Below are positions 57,179 through 57,795 of a DNA stretch of 57,795 nucleotides, piece after piece (positions within the stretch are counted from its first letter, which is position 1; each line of letters starts with the position of its first letter). The notes below the pieces were generated by a model. It had not been told where the DNA came from and did not search any database. It saw nothing but the letters and a program-made list of their open reading frames with translations. Origin of the DNA: Propionibacteriaceae bacterium AM104-82 (lineage in GTDB: Bacteria; Actinomycetota; Actinomycetes; Propionibacteriales; Propionibacteriaceae); the NCBI GenBank assembly GCA_027658995.1, contig JAQDQK010000023.1, forward strand, positions 1 to 57,795, read 5' to 3'. The translations under genes and the position numbers were made by a program.

Positions 57179-57795
57179 TCAGATCTCGTCGCCGCCGGGC
57201 TTGGTGACGGGGACGCAGCCGCCGCGGTAGAAGAGGTCGGCGTCGGGCGTGCAGCCGGTGGCGCGGGTGTCGAGGACGCCCAGTTCGGTGTCGACCGCGC
57301 GGACGAACTTCGTCCCCTGCAGCGCGCCGGAGCGCAGCACCGTCACCTTGGCGGTGGTGGTGCACTCGTTGCCGACCAGGGTGCCGGAGCAGGAGTCCCA
57401 CGGCCGCTCGCCCGAGATGCCTGTGGTGTTGACGACCTCGGTGGCCGCGTCCAGGCCGGGCCTGAAGGAGAGGTTGACACGGATCGTGTAGGTCTGGCCG
57501 ACCTCAAGCACCGAGCCCTCGGCGAAGCGGAAGGTCAGGCCCTGTGGGGTGGCGTCGATCTGGACGTCCTCCAGCGCGGTGGGCAGCGGCGTTCCGTTGG
57601 CGGGGAGCGGCGCGGCCCCGGTCAGCGCGAGCGTGTAGACCGACGCCGGATCGGCCTCGGGATCGATGAGCAACTGCGGGCCCTTGGGATCGGAGGGGAA
57701 CACGTCGGTGATCACCGGGTCGACGATGGGCACGCTGGGGTCCGCTGAAGGTTTGGTTGACCTCCGGGTTTATGCCGCCAGTGTAGCGGCTGGGT
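57179..57795 (-). pseudogene. DUF5979-repeat surface protein, N-terminal fragment (runs off window)
   Basis: Residues from a GTG at 57733 (VPIVDPVITDVFPSDP) to GGDEI and then TGA form an isopeptide- or adhesin-like beta domain with several cysteines. Upstream of 57733 this frame meets a TAA at 57770-57772. The neighbouring frame is open to the window edge and reads protein-like (YTGGINPEVNQTF), so a one-base insertion near 57743 is likely. The true N-terminus and signal peptide are outside the window. Confidence 0.65.

Noticed and set aside
54860..57181. Programmed stop-codon read-through in the adhesin
   Set aside because: Two different stop codons (TAG, TGA), plus a probable frameshift, with no visible recoding hairpin or SECIS-like element, fit decay better.

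Overview
This is a high-GC chromosome segment of an actinobacterium, most likely Propionibacteriales (Tessaracoccus-like; inferred, not proven). The main taxonomic evidence is the block pcrA / M23 peptidase / sucC-sucD / PerM-like (DUF6350) / purN-purH-folD-DUF3017. Its order matches M. tuberculosis Rv0949-Rv0957 and related actinobacteria. Many genes also start directly at a TANNNT -10 box with no Shine-Dalgarno (leaderless), which is typical of the phylum.

Layout. 1-387: end of an IS30-like element beside guaA. 2134-5727: an envelope-stress module of two PspC-domain proteins plus a small membrane protein, divergent from a PspC-fused sensor kinase and its NarL-type regulator. 5729-11409: sugar import locus 1, with a ROK repressor divergent from binding protein, two permeases and a sulfatase; no ATPase is encoded. 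11476-13520: small membrane proteins and a phospholipase D-type synthase. 13594-26022: the conserved housekeeping block. 26099-35845: sugar locus 2, with a large secreted PIG-L deacetylase carrying carbohydrate-binding modules, PfkB kinase, two permeases, binding protein, DeoR repressor and GH4 glycosidase; again no ATPase. 35833-39009: PrsW-like protease, VKOR and mdh. 39071-44627: acetate symporter with DUF485, purU, a CNNM-type CBS membrane protein and a kinase-fold protein. 44773-51601: nucleoside uptake (BMP lipoprotein, ABC ATPase, two permeases) with cytidine and adenosine deaminases. 51603-57795: acetyltransferase, class F-like sortase and a giant DUF5979-repeat surface protein that is broken by two in-frame stops and a probable frameshift, and runs off the window.

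How the parts work together. Both sugar loci are regulated CUT1 importers that must borrow an ATPase from elsewhere in the genome. Locus 2 pairs extracellular deacetylation with import, phosphorylation and GH4 cleavage, and is the best candidate for a poorly described system. The nucleoside operon couples uptake to deamination, and the purine and one-carbon genes (guaA, purN, purH, folD, purU) supply nucleotide synthesis. No intergenic gap exceeds 300 bases; the largest are 16012-16251, 29099-29331 and 41026-41236. I saw no rRNA, tRNA, CRISPR array or recognisable riboswitch.
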